From positions 124,001-188,000 of the forward strand of contig NZ_LPXO01000002.1 of the NCBI RefSeq assembly GCF_001482405.1: a DNA stretch of 64,000 nucleotides, in the 5' to 3' direction. The notes under the pieces are model-generated. The model worked only from the letters and a program-made list of their open reading frames with translations, had not been told where the DNA came from and made no database searches. Source of the DNA: Pseudoponticoccus marisrubri (GTDB lineage Bacteria > Pseudomonadota > Alphaproteobacteria > Rhodobacterales > Rhodobacteraceae). Of the stretch, positions 34,157-43,781 are shown in pieces (positions within the stretch are counted from its first letter, which is position 1; each line of letters begins with the position of its first letter). The translations under genes were made by a program, and so were the position numbers.

Positions 34157-34629
34157 TGCGCAAGACCCTGATCCTGGCCGCCGCCGCCGGTTCCGCCGGC
34201 CTTCTGCTGGGGGCGCTCGGCTTCCAGTACCTGGGCGAGATGCCGCCCTGCAAGCTGTGCTACTGGCAGCGCTACGGCCATGTGGCAGCGCTGGTGCTTG
34301 CCCTGCCCGCGCTGGCACTGCGCGGCGCGGCCCTGCCGCTCCTGGCCGGGTTGGGCGCGGCCTCCAGCGCCGGGATCGGCGCCTATCACACCGGGGTCGA
34401 GCGCGGCTGGTGGGAGGGTCCCAGCTCCTGTTCCTCGCAATCCATCGAGGGCCTGAGCCCCGAGGAGCTGGTCGAGCAGATCATGGCCGCCCCGCTGGTG
34501 CGCTGCGACGAGGTGCCGTGGGAGATGCTGGGCCTCTCCATGGCGTCGTGGAACGTGCTCGCCTCGCTGGGCATCGCCGCGCTCTGGCTGCTGGCGGCCC
34601 GGGCCGGGGCGCGCGCCATTCCCGCGTGA
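34156..34629 (+). CDS. dsbB: disulfide bond formation protein DsbB family
   Basis: A 157-residue four-helix inner-membrane oxidoreductase that would reoxidise DsbA using quinone. The first redox pair CKLC (Cys32, Cys35) is followed by YWQRYGH; the second periplasmic pair is Cys92 (SSCSSQ) and Cys117 (VRCDEV). Length is close to that of E. coli DsbB (176). GAGG lies 8 nt upstream of the ATG; a GTG one codon earlier is possible. Translation is coupled to the preceding YqaA-type gene. Confidence 0.9.
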   Translation: MRKTLILAAAAGSAGLLLGALGFQYLGEMPPCKLCYWQRYGHVAALVLALPALALRGAALPLLAGLGAASSAGIGAYHTGVERGWWEGPSSCSSQSIEGLSPEELVEQIMAAPLVRCDEVPWEMLGLSMASWNVLASLGIAALWLLAARAGARAIPA

Positions 34630-34681
34630 CAGGGCGCGCCCGCTCTGGCATCAAGGCGGCGCCGCACAGCCGGAGGGCCGC

Positions 34682-34825
34682 ATGACAAACCCGATCGCCA
34701 TCGTGCTCGGCCTGATCCTTCTCGGCGCCGTCGCCGCGGATCTGGTGCTCTGGGACGGGACGAACCTGGTCTTTGTCGGAAAGAAACTCTTCTCGCTCAT
34801 CGACTGGCTCGCCTTCTGGCGATAG
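34682..34825 (+). CDS. small membrane protein (47 aa), function unknown
   Basis: A short ORF with GGAGGG 5 nt upstream of its ATG and one strong membrane helix: MTNPIAIVLGLILLGAVAAD, then LVLWDGTNLVFVGKKLFSLIDWLAFWR. The Lys-Lys pair before the amphipathic end suggests N-out or peripheral anchoring. I recall similar short proteins upstream of gap in relatives, which supports a real gene, but no function is known. It lies between dsbB and the gap promoter. Confidence 0.7.
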   Translation: MTNPIAIVLGLILLGAVAADLVLWDGTNLVFVGKKLFSLIDWLAFWR

Positions 34826-34832
34826 GCTCGGC

Positions 34833-34870
34833 TTGACTTTCGACCACGCCAGTGGTTGTTAGCGATAACA
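34833..34870 (+). promoter_or_regulatory. gap promoter with overlapping LacI-type operator
   Basis: TTGACT (34833-34838) and TTGTTA (34856-34861) are 17 nt apart. The inverted repeat TGTTAGCGATAACA (34857-34870) overlaps the -10 hexamer. It resembles operators of the central-carbon LacI-family regulators CceR (Rhodobacter) and PckR (Sinorhizobium) as I remember them. Confidence 0.6.
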
Positions 34871-34949
34871 GAGCGCCGCGCGGATCCGCGCCGCGCCCGG
34901 ACCGAAAATCTTCGCAAAGGCTCAAGGCCGCCAGCAAGAGGAAGCCCCC

Positions 34950-35951
34950 ATGAGTGTCAAAGTCGCCATCAACGGATTCGGCCGCATCGGACGGAACGTT
35001 CTGCGCTCGATCATCGAATCCGGTCGCACCGATATCGAGGTCATCGCGATCAACGACCTCGGCCCGGTGGAAACCAATGCCCACCTGCTGCAATTCGACA
35101 GCGTGCATGGCCGCTTCCCGGTCGAGGTGAAGGCCGGCGAGGACAGCATCGACGTGGGCCGCGGGCCGATCAAGGTGACCGCCATCCGCAACCCCGCCGA
35201 GCTGCCCTGGTCGGACGTGGACGTGGTGCTGGAATGCACGGGCATCTTCACCTCGAAAGAGGCCTGCCAGGCGCATCTGGAGAACGGCTCCAAGCGGGTG
35301 CTGATCTCGGCCCCGGGCAAGGACGCCGACAAGACCATCGTCTACGGCGTGAACCATGACAGCCTCACCGCCGAGGACCTCGTCGTCTCGAACGCCTCCT
35401 GCACCACCAACTGCCTCGCGCCGGTGGCCAAGGTGCTGAACGACACGATCGGCCTCACCCGCGGCTTCATGACCACGATCCACTCCTATACCGGCGACCA
35501 GCCGACGCTGGACACGATGCACAAGGATCTCTACCGCGCCCGCGCCGCGGCGATGAGCATGATCCCCACCTCGACCGGCGCCGCCAAGGCCGTGGGCCTC
35601 GTCCTGCCCGAGCTGAACGGCAAGCTCGACGGTGTCGCGATCCGCGTGCCCACGCCCAATGTCTCGGTGGTCGACCTGACCTTCGAGGCCGCGCGCGAGA
35701 CCAGCGCGGAGGAGATCAACGCCGCCATCCGCAGCGCCGCCGACGGCCCGCTCAAGGGCATCCTCGGCTATACCGACCGCAAGCTCGTCTCGAGCGACTT
35801 CAACCACGACCCCCACTCGTCGATCTTCCACACCGACCAGACCAAGGTGATGGAGGGCACCATGTGCCGCATCCTGACCTGGTACGACAACGAATGGGGC
35901 TTCTCCAACCGCATGAGCGACACTGCCGTCGCCATGGGCAAGCTGATCTGA
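34950..35951 (+). CDS. gap: type I glyceraldehyde-3-phosphate dehydrogenase
   Basis: A 333-residue homotetrameric glycolytic/gluconeogenic enzyme. N-terminal [15 protein letters not shown] binds NAD; Asp36 in AINDLG suggests NAD preference; the catalytic cysteine is Cys151 in [12 protein letters not shown], with HSYTGDQ and the C-terminal [12 protein letters not shown] helix. Length standard. The transcription unit is a single gene with its own regulated promoter upstream and a strong terminator downstream. Confidence 0.97.
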   Translation: MSVKVAINGFGRIGRNVLRSIIESGRTDIEVIAINDLGPVETNAHLLQFDSVHGRFPVEVKAGEDSIDVGRGPIKVTAIRNPAELPWSDVDVVLECTGIFTSKEACQAHLENGSKRVLISAPGKDADKTIVYGVNHDSLTAEDLVVSNASCTTNCLAPVAKVLNDTIGLTRGFMTTIHSYTGDQPTLDTMHKDLYRARAAAMSMIPTSTGAAKAVGLVLPELNGKLDGVAIRVPTPNVSVVDLTFEAARETSAEEINAAIRSAADGPLKGILGYTDRKLVSSDFNHDPHSSIFHTDQTKVMEGTMCRILTWYDNEWGFSNRMSDTAVAMGKLI

Positions 35952-35977
35952 TCCATTCGACCGGTTTGACCGAGGAT

Positions 35978-36015
35978 ACCGCCCCCGCAGGCACCTGCGG
36001 GGGCGGTTGTGTTCT
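35978..36015 (+). terminator. rho-independent terminator of gap
   Basis: A 13-bp stem (ACCGCCCCCGCAG with CTGCGGGGGCGGT, 4-nt loop) followed by TTGTGTTCTT, 26 nt after the gap stop codon. Confidence 0.85.
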
Positions 36016-36186
36016 TGGAAGGTGGCGGTGAAAGAGGGTTAGGATGGGCGGGAAGCTGCCGTTCGCCGCGCGTCGGACGAATGACCAAGATGCGCACGAA
36101 GCGGGCCGTGTGTCGAGGAGCGAACTTTGCAGCGAGCACGGATGAGCAGCGGCAATTCAAAAAAGTAGCGGGAGAAGGAAGGCGGG
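36016..36186. other. lower-GC spacer between gap and the orphan coiled-coil gene
   Basis: The 320 nt from the gap stop to the next long gene hold the gap terminator, this stretch with no recognisable gene, and a short ORF. Base composition drops here and remains lower through about 37330. I find no integrase fragment, tRNA piece or flanking direct repeat that would mark an insertion boundary. Confidence 0.5.
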
Positions 36187-36276
36187 ATGAATGCCTGCCT
36201 GCACCGCCGAGGTTACGATCCCGTGAAGCATCCCTTATATCTATGCCTCGAGCACCGAATTCAGGATGATTATTGA
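36187..36276 (+). CDS. possible 29-aa small ORF coupled to the coiled-coil gene
   Basis: MNACLHRRGYDPVKHPLYLC and nine further residues, preceded by GGAAGGCGGG just before the ATG. Its TGA shares a base with the ATG of the next gene (TGATG), the arrangement of translational coupling. No family recognised; it may be a leader peptide or chance. Confidence 0.3.
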   Translation: MNACLHRRGYDPVKHPLYLCLEHRIQDDY

Positions 36277-37238
36277 TGAGTGATGACAGTGACGACAGCC
36301 AAGGCGATAGTGAAAGGCCCCCGAAGAAGAAAGGCGTCGATCTTGCCGCTTTGAGCGAACAACTGAAGGCTCAGGGATATGATGGCGACGAAAGGGGGGA
36401 GGCTCTGAAGAAAGCCATGAATGACCTGGAGCGGCAGATGGAACCGCTTCGCCATGTGCAAGAGCAGATTAAGCATCTCCAAGGGCTTTCGGGGCATGAG
36501 GGTATCGCTGCGAAGCTGGCTGAAGACGCGAAACGCTATTCTGCCGTTCAGGAGCAGATGGAGAAGGCGCTTGAGCCCTATCGTGGTCTCCAAGATCGCA
36601 TGAAGAGCCTGGGGCTCTCCGCCGGGGAAGATTCCGCCATTGGCCGTGTTGCAAAGCAGATTGCCGACCAGCAGCGTGCGATCGAGGCAATGCGTCCCCA
36701 TATCCCCGAACATCTGGAGAAGGCTGAGCCTCGACTGCCTAACATCGAACAGATCAAGTTGCCGCCGAACCCGCTCCTTGAGACCAACGAGCGTCTCGAA
36801 CGTATCGAAGAGCGGTTCGAGCAGATGCAGGGCATCGCCACAGATGCTGCGCAAATCGCCAATGGCCTGCAAGGTGCCGCTGCCGAGTTCCTTCAGAAGT
36901 TCGAGAAGGCCGCTGCGGATAACGACCGCACCGCGGGGCGGGCTATCTGGATCGGTGTTATCGCTGTGATAATAGCCATTGCCATGCCAGCCGTCCAGAT
37001 CGGCTATTCTGAGTTCCGACGCACGCCCGACAACGGCCCCGAGATTCAGTCTGCCCTCGAGGACGTGCAGGCTGAGGTAGCCGGTTTGCGCGATGCTCAG
37101 GCTCAAGCGTCGGCGCAGCTTGGAGAGATCATTGGTTCATCGAATGACGAGACTGCGAAGGTCCTCCGCGAAATCCGCGACCTGCTGTCGAACCGTTCTG
37201 CGCCGGTAGGGACGGTGCTTGAAGAGGTTCCGCAGTAG
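36276..37238 (+). CDS. orphan coiled-coil membrane-anchored protein (320 aa)
   Basis: Not recognised. A polar start (DDSDDSQGDSERPPKKKG) leads into about 170 residues of charged heptad-like helix (LERQMEPLRHVQEQIKHLQGL, QEQMEKALEPYRGLQDRMKSL, NERLERIEERFEQMQGIA), then one membrane helix at about 222-242 (IWIGVIAVIIAIAMPAVQIGY) and a second short coiled coil to the C-terminus. The codons and base composition differ from neighbours (one 60-nt line counts 55% GC), a sign of transfer. It stands alone between gap and a PRC-barrel gene. The translated start is ATG just inside an alternative TTG. Confidence 0.75.
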   Translation: MSDDSDDSQGDSERPPKKKGVDLAALSEQLKAQGYDGDERGEALKKAMNDLERQMEPLRHVQEQIKHLQGLSGHEGIAAKLAEDAKRYSAVQEQMEKALEPYRGLQDRMKSLGLSAGEDSAIGRVAKQIADQQRAIEAMRPHIPEHLEKAEPRLPNIEQIKLPPNPLLETNERLERIEERFEQMQGIATDAAQIANGLQGAAAEFLQKFEKAAADNDRTAGRAIWIGVIAVIIAIAMPAVQIGYSEFRRTPDNGPEIQSALEDVQAEVAGLRDAQAQASAQLGEIIGSSNDETAKVLREIRDLLSNRSAPVGTVLEEVPQ

Positions 37239-37358
37239 GAAAGCTACCGATATTAAGATGGAATAAAGACCGCGTTGAGGAATGACCGCGAGGCGCCGAA
37301 ACCGCTCATGTAGCATATCCTGCGCGAAGGTCGGCTCAGGGCCGTTTGTAATGATATT

Positions 37359-37394
37359 GGCCCCCGGCCACGCCCATCACGGGGCCGGGGGGCT
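37359..37394 (-). terminator. hairpin downstream of the PRC-barrel gene
   Basis: A GC-rich imperfect stem (GCCCCCGGCC with GGCCGGGGGGC, about 13-nt loop) begins 10 nt after the stop codon on the minus strand. No U-run follows, so efficiency is uncertain. Confidence 0.45.
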
Positions 37395-37403
37395 TCATAA
37401 CCC

Positions 37404-37754
37404 TCAATCATCCCATTCGGGCAGGTTCTCGATCTGGGTGCGGTTCATCTTGCTGACATAGACCCCGTCTTCATAGGTCAGCGCGGCCAGGGGGACGGCC
37501 ACGTCCTCGTCGCCGATATCGAGGAAGCCGCCAACCTCGATGTGGAAGGCGGCCGGGTGGCCGGCCTCGTCGACAAGGATCTCCTCGATCTCGCCGATCT
37601 TCTCGCCATCTGCATCGACCACGTCCATGTCATCCACCGATTTCAGGTAGCTGTTGTCGCGGCGGTCGACGGGGCCCCAGCTCTGGTCGCCCTCTTCCTG
37701 GGCCAAGGCGGGCAGCGCGGTCAGGCAGAGCAGTGCGGTGATGCGGGTGAACAT
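37404..37754 (-). CDS. secreted PRC-barrel domain protein
   Basis: A 116-residue protein with signal peptide MFTRITALLCLTALPALAQ and a single PRC-barrel fold (VDDMDVVDADGEKIGEIEEILVDEAGHPAAFHIEVGGFLDIGDEDVAVPLAAL). Exported PRC-barrel proteins are common in Rhodobacterales; the role is unknown and may involve envelope stress or metabolite binding. The start follows AGGAGAGG; a longer in-frame start is rejected because it removes the signal peptide from the N-terminus. Confidence 0.85.
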   Translation of the reverse strand: MFTRITALLCLTALPALAQEEGDQSWGPVDRRDNSYLKSVDDMDVVDADGEKIGEIEEILVDEAGHPAAFHIEVGGFLDIGDEDVAVPLAALTYEDGVYVSKMNRTQIENLPEWDD

Positions 37755-37964
37755 GAAGACCTCTCCTGTTGCATGTCTCGGCTGGTCAACGCCCCCCGTC
37801 CCGGCCGGTTCCCGCGCAGCCAGTGGCGAAAAAGTTCCCGTTTCAGCTCTGCATCCGGCGCAAGGCGCCTTTTCGTTTCCGTCAGTTGTTCTGCACCGCA
37901 GCATGGCCCATGTTTGCGCTACCAACGACAAGAAACACCGAGCACATCAGTGAAAGGAACCGCC

Positions 37965-38123
37965 ATGACCCTGTTTGATGGTCTTCGCACCCGCATGGAA
38001 CGCCGCGCCCGCTACGTGCGCACCGTCCACGAACTCGAAGCGCTGTCGCATGACACCGCCCGCGACCTGAACATCGCCCCCGGCGACGCCCGCCGCATCG
38101 CGCGCCAGGCCGTCTACGGCTGA
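37965..38123 (+). CDS. DUF1127 family small basic protein
   Basis: A 52-residue Arg-rich protein: MTLFDGLRTRMERRARYVRTVHELEALSHDTARDLNIAPGDARRIARQAVYG. It has the DUF1127 pattern L--L-----RDLNI. A relative in Rhodobacter sphaeroides, CcaF1, binds and matures small RNAs and is stress-induced; a related RNA-binding role is possible. AAAGGAA precedes the ATG. It stands alone between the PRC-barrel gene and coaD. Confidence 0.85.
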   Translation: MTLFDGLRTRMERRARYVRTVHELEALSHDTARDLNIAPGDARRIARQAVYG

Positions 38124-38205
38124 GCCGGGCCTCGCGCCCTAGCAGCACAACGCGCCCTGCCCGGCCCTTGCGCCGGGCCCGGGCGCGGATCAGCCCGCCC
38201 GGGGC

Positions 38206-38697
38206 TCAGGAAAACCGCTTGACCAGCGCCTCGCGCACCGGCGGTGTCACGAATTTCGACACGTCGCCATCCAGCCGCGCGATCTCCTTGACCAGCTTCG
38301 ACGCGATCGCCTGGTGCCGGGCCTCGGCCATCAGGAAGACCGTCTCGATCGTGTCATCCAGAGCGCGGTTCATGCCCACCATCTGGAATTCATACTCGAA
38401 ATCCGCGACCGCCCGCAGGCCGCGCACGATGACCTGCGCGCCCACGTCGCGCGCCGCGTCGATCAGCAGGTTCTCGAACGGGTGGGCGACGATCTCGGTG
38501 CCGGTCTGGGCGCTGAGCGCGGCGCATTCCGTCTCGATCATCGCGACCCGCTCCTCGAGCGAGAAGAGCGGGCCCTTGTCGCGGTTGATCGCCACGCCGA
38601 TCACCAGCCGGTCGACCAGCATCGCCGCCCGCCGGATGATGTCGATATGCCCCAGGGTGATCGGGTCGAACGTCCCGGGATAGAGGCCGATGCGCAT
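38206..38697 (-). CDS. coaD: phosphopantetheine adenylyltransferase
   Basis: A 163-residue enzyme of coenzyme A synthesis that adenylylates 4'-phosphopantetheine. The nucleotidyl-transferase motif GTFDPITLGH is at residues 8-17, RGLRAVADFEYEFQMVGMNR and the C-terminal ISKLVKE-like segment ASKLVKEIARLDGDVSKFV follow. Length is typical. The start at MRIGLYPG is preceded by GAGGGA; an in-frame upstream Met adds a Cys/Arg-rich extension and is rejected. Confidence 0.96.
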   Translation of the reverse strand: MRIGLYPGTFDPITLGHIDIIRRAAMLVDRLVIGVAINRDKGPLFSLEERVAMIETECAALSAQTGTEIVAHPFENLLIDAARDVGAQVIVRGLRAVADFEYEFQMVGMNRALDDTIETVFLMAEARHQAIASKLVKEIARLDGDVSKFVTPPVREALVKRFS

Positions 38698-38792
38698 TTG
38701 GGTCCCTCGCTCCTTGGCGGATTTGCCGCGCACGCAACAATATTGCCCACGCGAATGCAAGCCCGAAAGCCGTCACGCCGTGGCGCGCGGTC

Positions 38793-39230
38793 TCACCACT
38801 GGCTGGTGATCATCCCCTCCAGCGCGCTCTTCTCCATGGCCAGCTCGGCCAGCCGCGCCTTGACCACGTCGCCCAGGGTGATCAGCCCGACCATCTTGCC
38901 GTCCTCGACCACGGGCATGTGGCGGAACCGGCCCTCGGTCATGCGGGCCAGCACGTCATCGGCCAGGTCGGCGCGGGTGCAGGTCTGCAGGTCGCGCGTC
39001 ATGTAGTTGTCGACGGGGCTGTTCAGGCAGGTGGCGCCCTTCTCGGCCAGTTCGCGCACGATGTCGCGCTCCGACAGGATGCCGTCGGCGGCGCTGCCGT
39101 CGGACGAGATCACCACCGTACCGATGCGCTTCTCCGAGAGGATCTTGGCGGCATCGGACACCAGCGTGCCGGGTGTGACGGTGAACACGCCGTCGGTGCC
39201 CTTGGTCTTCAGGATCTGCTGGACTTGCAT
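38793..39230 (-). CDS. CBS-domain pair protein
   Basis: A 145-residue protein consisting of two CBS domains (about 12-65 and 74-130), with SDAAKILSEKRIGTVVISSDG and DDVLARMTEGRFRHMPVVEDGKMVGLITLGDVV. Such stand-alone pairs bind adenosyl ligands (AMP, ATP, SAM, NAD) and regulate partners or act in stress responses. No catalytic domain is present. Single gene on the minus strand with a 95-nt spacer to coaD. Confidence 0.9.
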   Translation of the reverse strand: MQVQQILKTKGTDGVFTVTPGTLVSDAAKILSEKRIGTVVISSDGSAADGILSERDIVRELAEKGATCLNSPVDNYMTRDLQTCTRADLADDVLARMTEGRFRHMPVVEDGKMVGLITLGDVVKARLAELAMEKSALEGMITSQW

Positions 39231-39349
39231 CTTGCTGCCTCCTCCTCGTGGTCGTCGCAGGACTGACCTCCAAGGTTCCCGCGGGGCGCCGTTCTGTCAA
39301 GCCTGCCGATCCGCCCATGTCCTGCCGCCACGGGGTTTTTTCGGCCCGC

Positions 39350-40243
39350 TCAGGCCCGCGCCTCCAGCCGCGCCAGTTCCGCCCGCAGCTCGGCGACCAG
39401 CGCCGCGGCAAAGCGGTTGAGCCGCTCCAGCCGCCGGTCATCCACGTGGCGCACCAGGTAGAAGCTGCGCGTCAGGCTGACCGCCCCGGTCAGCACCCGG
39501 CGCAGCCCCGGCGCGAAGGGCAGCGCGAAATCATGCACGATGCCCAGCCCCGCGCCTTGGCTCAGCCACTGGAACTGCACCACGACCGAGTTCGAGGCCA
39601 GCGGCACCCGCGTCAGCCCGAGATCGGCGAGGTAGTCCAGCTCCTTGTCGAAGATCATGTCGGGGATATAGCCCACGACGCGATGCGCCGGCAGGTCGGC
39701 CACGGTCTCGATCGGGGCGTTTTGGGCAAGATAGGCGTCACTTGCGGCAAGATGTAGCCGGTAATCGGTGATTTTCTGCACGGATAGCCGCCCCGCCGTG
39801 GGGGCGCTGACCGCGATGGCCATGTCCGCCTCGCGTCGCGACAGGTTGACCACGCGCGGCAGTGCCACGATCTGCAATTCCAGTGCGGGGTTGTCGCGGG
39901 CGATGCGCGCGCAGACCTGCGGCAGCAGGAAATTCGCGCAACCATCCGGCGCGCCGATGCGGATCTGTCCCGACAGCCCCTCGGCCCGGCCCTGCACCGC
40001 CTCGGCGGCCAGCGACATGGCCTGTTCGGCCTCCTCGGCATGGGTGACCAGCCGCGCGCCGGCCTCGGTCAGCGCGTAGCCCTGCGGCGACTTGACGAAG
40101 AGCGCCGTGCCCATGCGCGCCTCCAGCCGCGCCACGCGCCGGCCCACCGTGGCCGGGTCCAGCCGTAGCACGCGGCCCGCCGCCGACAGGCTTTCGCCCC
40201 GCGCCACGGCCAGGAACACGCGCAGATCGTCCCAGCTGTCCAC
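39350..40243 (-). CDS. LysR-family transcriptional regulator
   Basis: A 297-residue regulator: winged helix at residues about 4-63 (LRVFLAVARGESLSAAGRVLRLDPATVGRRVARLEARMG) and a periplasmic-binding-protein-like effector domain from about 93. It is divergent from mmsA with a 102-nt spacer containing an inverted repeat (TTGCA-N4-TGCAA), the usual arrangement of a LysR regulator and its target, so control of methylmalonate-semialdehyde dehydrogenase is likely. The effector is unknown. Confidence 0.9.
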   Translation of the reverse strand: MDSWDDLRVFLAVARGESLSAAGRVLRLDPATVGRRVARLEARMGTALFVKSPQGYALTEAGARLVTHAEEAEQAMSLAAEAVQGRAEGLSGQIRIGAPDGCANFLLPQVCARIARDNPALELQIVALPRVVNLSRREADMAIAVSAPTAGRLSVQKITDYRLHLAASDAYLAQNAPIETVADLPAHRVVGYIPDMIFDKELDYLADLGLTRVPLASNSVVVQFQWLSQGAGLGIVHDFALPFAPGLRRVLTGAVSLTRSFYLVRHVDDRRLERLNRFAAALVAELRAELARLEARA

Positions 40244-40254
40244 CGCCCCTCGCT

Positions 40255-40268
40255 TTGCATTCCTGCAA
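40255..40268. promoter_or_regulatory. inverted repeat in the lysR-mmsA spacer
   Basis: TTGCATTCCTGCAA, two perfect 5-bp arms, lies 12 nt upstream of the lysR ATG. Another TTGCAAG half site occurs at about 40305, nearer the mmsA promoter. This fits a LysR recognition and activation site pair. Confidence 0.5.
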
Positions 40269-40345
40269 GACCTTTTTGCCTGATTACCTCTGTTCAGGGC
40301 ATTTTTGCAAGCTTAGGGTCCGCGCACCCAGATCAGGAGGATCCC

Positions 40346-41845
<1,500 letters not shown>

Positions 41846-41985
41846 TCGCCCCCGGGCCCTGCCGGATCACCGGCAGGGCCCCATGACACATGCAGTTTCC
41901 GCTAGGTCACCTTTGTTTGACAAAGCTGACTCTGGTTGTCACCATTCGCCGCAATGTTCCCATTGCGTGCCAAGGCACTGTCTTC

Positions 41986-42402
41986 ATGCGTTTCAGCCAT
42001 CGGGTCTCGCCACGGGACAACCTGCTGGCGGTCCGGTTCGCGGGCATCTACCGCCCGACCCGGTCCATCGAGGCGGCGCGCGCCGCCATGCAGGACCCGC
42101 TGTTTCAGCCCGACATGGCGCAGATCTTCGACCTGGCCGGGGTCGACCGCTTCGACGCCGATTACCGCGCCGTGGTCGAGCTTGTTGGCCAGAAGGCCCG
42201 GCTCTACCGCGACCTGCCCGCAGGGCTCACCTACGTGCTGCTGGCGCCCGGCTTCGAATCCTACGGCATGGCCCGGATGTACCAGCAACTGGCCGAAGGG
42301 CATTTCCCCTTCGCCGTGCAGGTCGCCCGCGACCGGACCGAGGCCGCCGCCTGCCTGCACATGGCCGAGGCCCGACTGGGCGCTCTTCTCGACGCAGGCT
42401 GA
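41986..42402 (+). CDS. conserved hypothetical protein (138 aa), STAS/SpoIIAA-like
   Basis: A 138-residue cytoplasmic protein starting MRFSHRVSPRDNLLAVRFAG. The alternation of strands and helices (IFDLAGVDRFDADYRAVVELVGQKARLY, LTYVLLAPGFESYGMARMYQQLAE) resembles the SpoIIAA-like fold, but I do not recognise a family with known function. A start 32 codons earlier is open but lacks a ribosome site; the chosen ATG has AAGG 10 nt upstream. Located between mmsA and the YbdK-type ligase. Confidence 0.6.
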   Translation: MRFSHRVSPRDNLLAVRFAGIYRPTRSIEAARAAMQDPLFQPDMAQIFDLAGVDRFDADYRAVVELVGQKARLYRDLPAGLTYVLLAPGFESYGMARMYQQLAEGHFPFAVQVARDRTEAAACLHMAEARLGALLDAG

Positions 42403-42464
42403 GCCGGCGGCTTCCCTAATGTCCCGGCCGCGATTACGCTGGCCGGGAGATCAGGAGGGCGGCC

Positions 42465-43592
42465 ATGCAGGAACCGGAATTCACCATCGGCATCGAAGAG
42501 GAATACCTGCTCGTCGATACCGAGACCTGCGCCCTTGTCGAGGCGCCCGACGGGCTGATGGAAGCCTGCGCCGAAGCGCTCGAGGACCAGGTCAGCCCCG
42601 AATTCCTGCAATGCCAGATCGAGATCGGCACCCGACCCTGCCGCACCATCGCCGAGGCGCGCGACGATCTGCGCCGCCTGCGCGCCACCGTCTCGGACTG
42701 CGCCGCCCGCCACGGGCTCAGCCCGATCGCGGCGTCCTGCCACCCGCTCGCGGAATGGCGCCGCCAGCACCATACCGACAAGCAGCGCTACAACCAGCTG
42801 CAGCGCGACCTTGGCGGCGTGGTACGGCGCATGCTGATCTGCGGCATGCATGTGCATGTGGGGCTGGGCGACAACGCCCTGCGCGCCGACCTGATGGGGC
42901 AGATCAGCTATTTCCTGCCGCACCTGCTGGCGCTCTCCACCTCCTCGCCCTTCTGGCAGGGGCAGGATACCGGGCTGGCCAGCTACCGCATCTCGGTCTT
43001 CGACAACCTGCCCCGCACCGGCCTGCCACCGCAATTCGACAATTGGGAGGATTACGCCCGCTCGGTCCAGGTGCTGATCGGCACCGGCGTGATCGAGGAC
43101 GCGACCCGCATCTGGTGGGACCTGCGCCCCTCGGACCGCTTCCCGACGCTGGAATCGCGCATCATGGACGTGCAGCCGCGGCTGGAACACGCGCTCACGC
43201 TCGCCGCGCTGAACCAGAGCCTGCTGCGCATGCTGTGGCGACTGCGCAGCCGGAACCAGCGCTGGCGCCGCTACGACCCCTTCCTGATCGGCGAGAACCG
43301 CTGGCGCGCGCAGCGCTACGGCGTCTCCGAGGGGCTGATCGATTTCGGCCGTGCCGAGATCGTCCCCATGCCCGAGCTGATCGAGGAGCTGGTCGAACTG
43401 GTCGAGGAGGATGCCGGCATCCTGCGCTGCCTGCCCGAGATCGAACGCGCCCGCGAGATCGCGCTCGAGGGCAATTCCACCACCCGCCAACGCGCCGCGC
43501 TCGCCTCCGCCGAGCAGCAGGGGCTCGACCATGACGGCCGCATGCGCGCCGTGGTCCGCCACCTGGTCGAGGAATTCCACGCCGATCTCTGA
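42465..43592 (+). CDS. YbdK-type carboxylate-amine ligase (GCS2 family)
   Basis: A 375-residue glutamate-cysteine ligase-like enzyme. [13 protein letters not shown] is the ATP/metal-binding start of GCS2 proteins, followed by [22 protein letters not shown] and [22 protein letters not shown], which supply conserved Glu, His and Arg residues. The E. coli homologue YbdK has weak gamma-glutamyl-cysteine ligase activity; the natural substrate is unsettled. It lies 62 nt after the hypothetical gene and is followed by a short dispersed repeat. Confidence 0.9.
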   Translation: MQEPEFTIGIEEEYLLVDTETCALVEAPDGLMEACAEALEDQVSPEFLQCQIEIGTRPCRTIAEARDDLRRLRATVSDCAARHGLSPIAASCHPLAEWRRQHHTDKQRYNQLQRDLGGVVRRMLICGMHVHVGLGDNALRADLMGQISYFLPHLLALSTSSPFWQGQDTGLASYRISVFDNLPRTGLPPQFDNWEDYARSVQVLIGTGVIEDATRIWWDLRPSDRFPTLESRIMDVQPRLEHALTLAALNQSLLRMLWRLRSRNQRWRRYDPFLIGENRWRAQRYGVSEGLIDFGRAEIVPMPELIEELVELVEEDAGILRCLPEIERAREIALEGNSTTRQRAALASAEQQGLDHDGRMRAVVRHLVEEFHADL

Positions 43593-43653
43593 GGCCCGGC
43601 AAGCCGACAGGCCACGAACCGGCACGCCCACCCCGCCCCACAGCCCCCCGGGC

Positions 43654-43675
43654 TTTCATCTTTCCCCAAATACTC
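43654..43675 (+). repeat. 22-nt dispersed repeat, copy 1 (after the YbdK-type gene)
   Basis: A 22-nt unit whose core is TCATCTTTCCCCAAATAC, repeated without change at 44919-44940. It lies 61 nt past the stop codon of the ligase gene, in the same orientation as transcription, and is followed by CTGCCGGAGGC. The remainder of the 189-nt spacer shows nothing recognisable. Confidence 0.8.
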
Positions 43676-43781
43676 CTGCCGGAGGCTCCCGTCACCCGAC
43701 CCACCGCCGGGGCAAGGCACCCCACCCTTGGCAGCAGGACCCCGGCGCGATAGGACGGCGCGGCCCAGCCCGGAGACCGCC

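Noticed and set aside
36009-36269. 86-codon open frame downstream of gap
   Set aside because: It starts inside the gap terminator, has no ribosome site and gives a product with no coherent fold or hydrophobic pattern.
36016-37330. Complete genomic island or prophage fragment
   Set aside because: Lower GC and an orphan gene suggest transfer, but no integrase, tRNA target, direct repeats or phage genes are visible.
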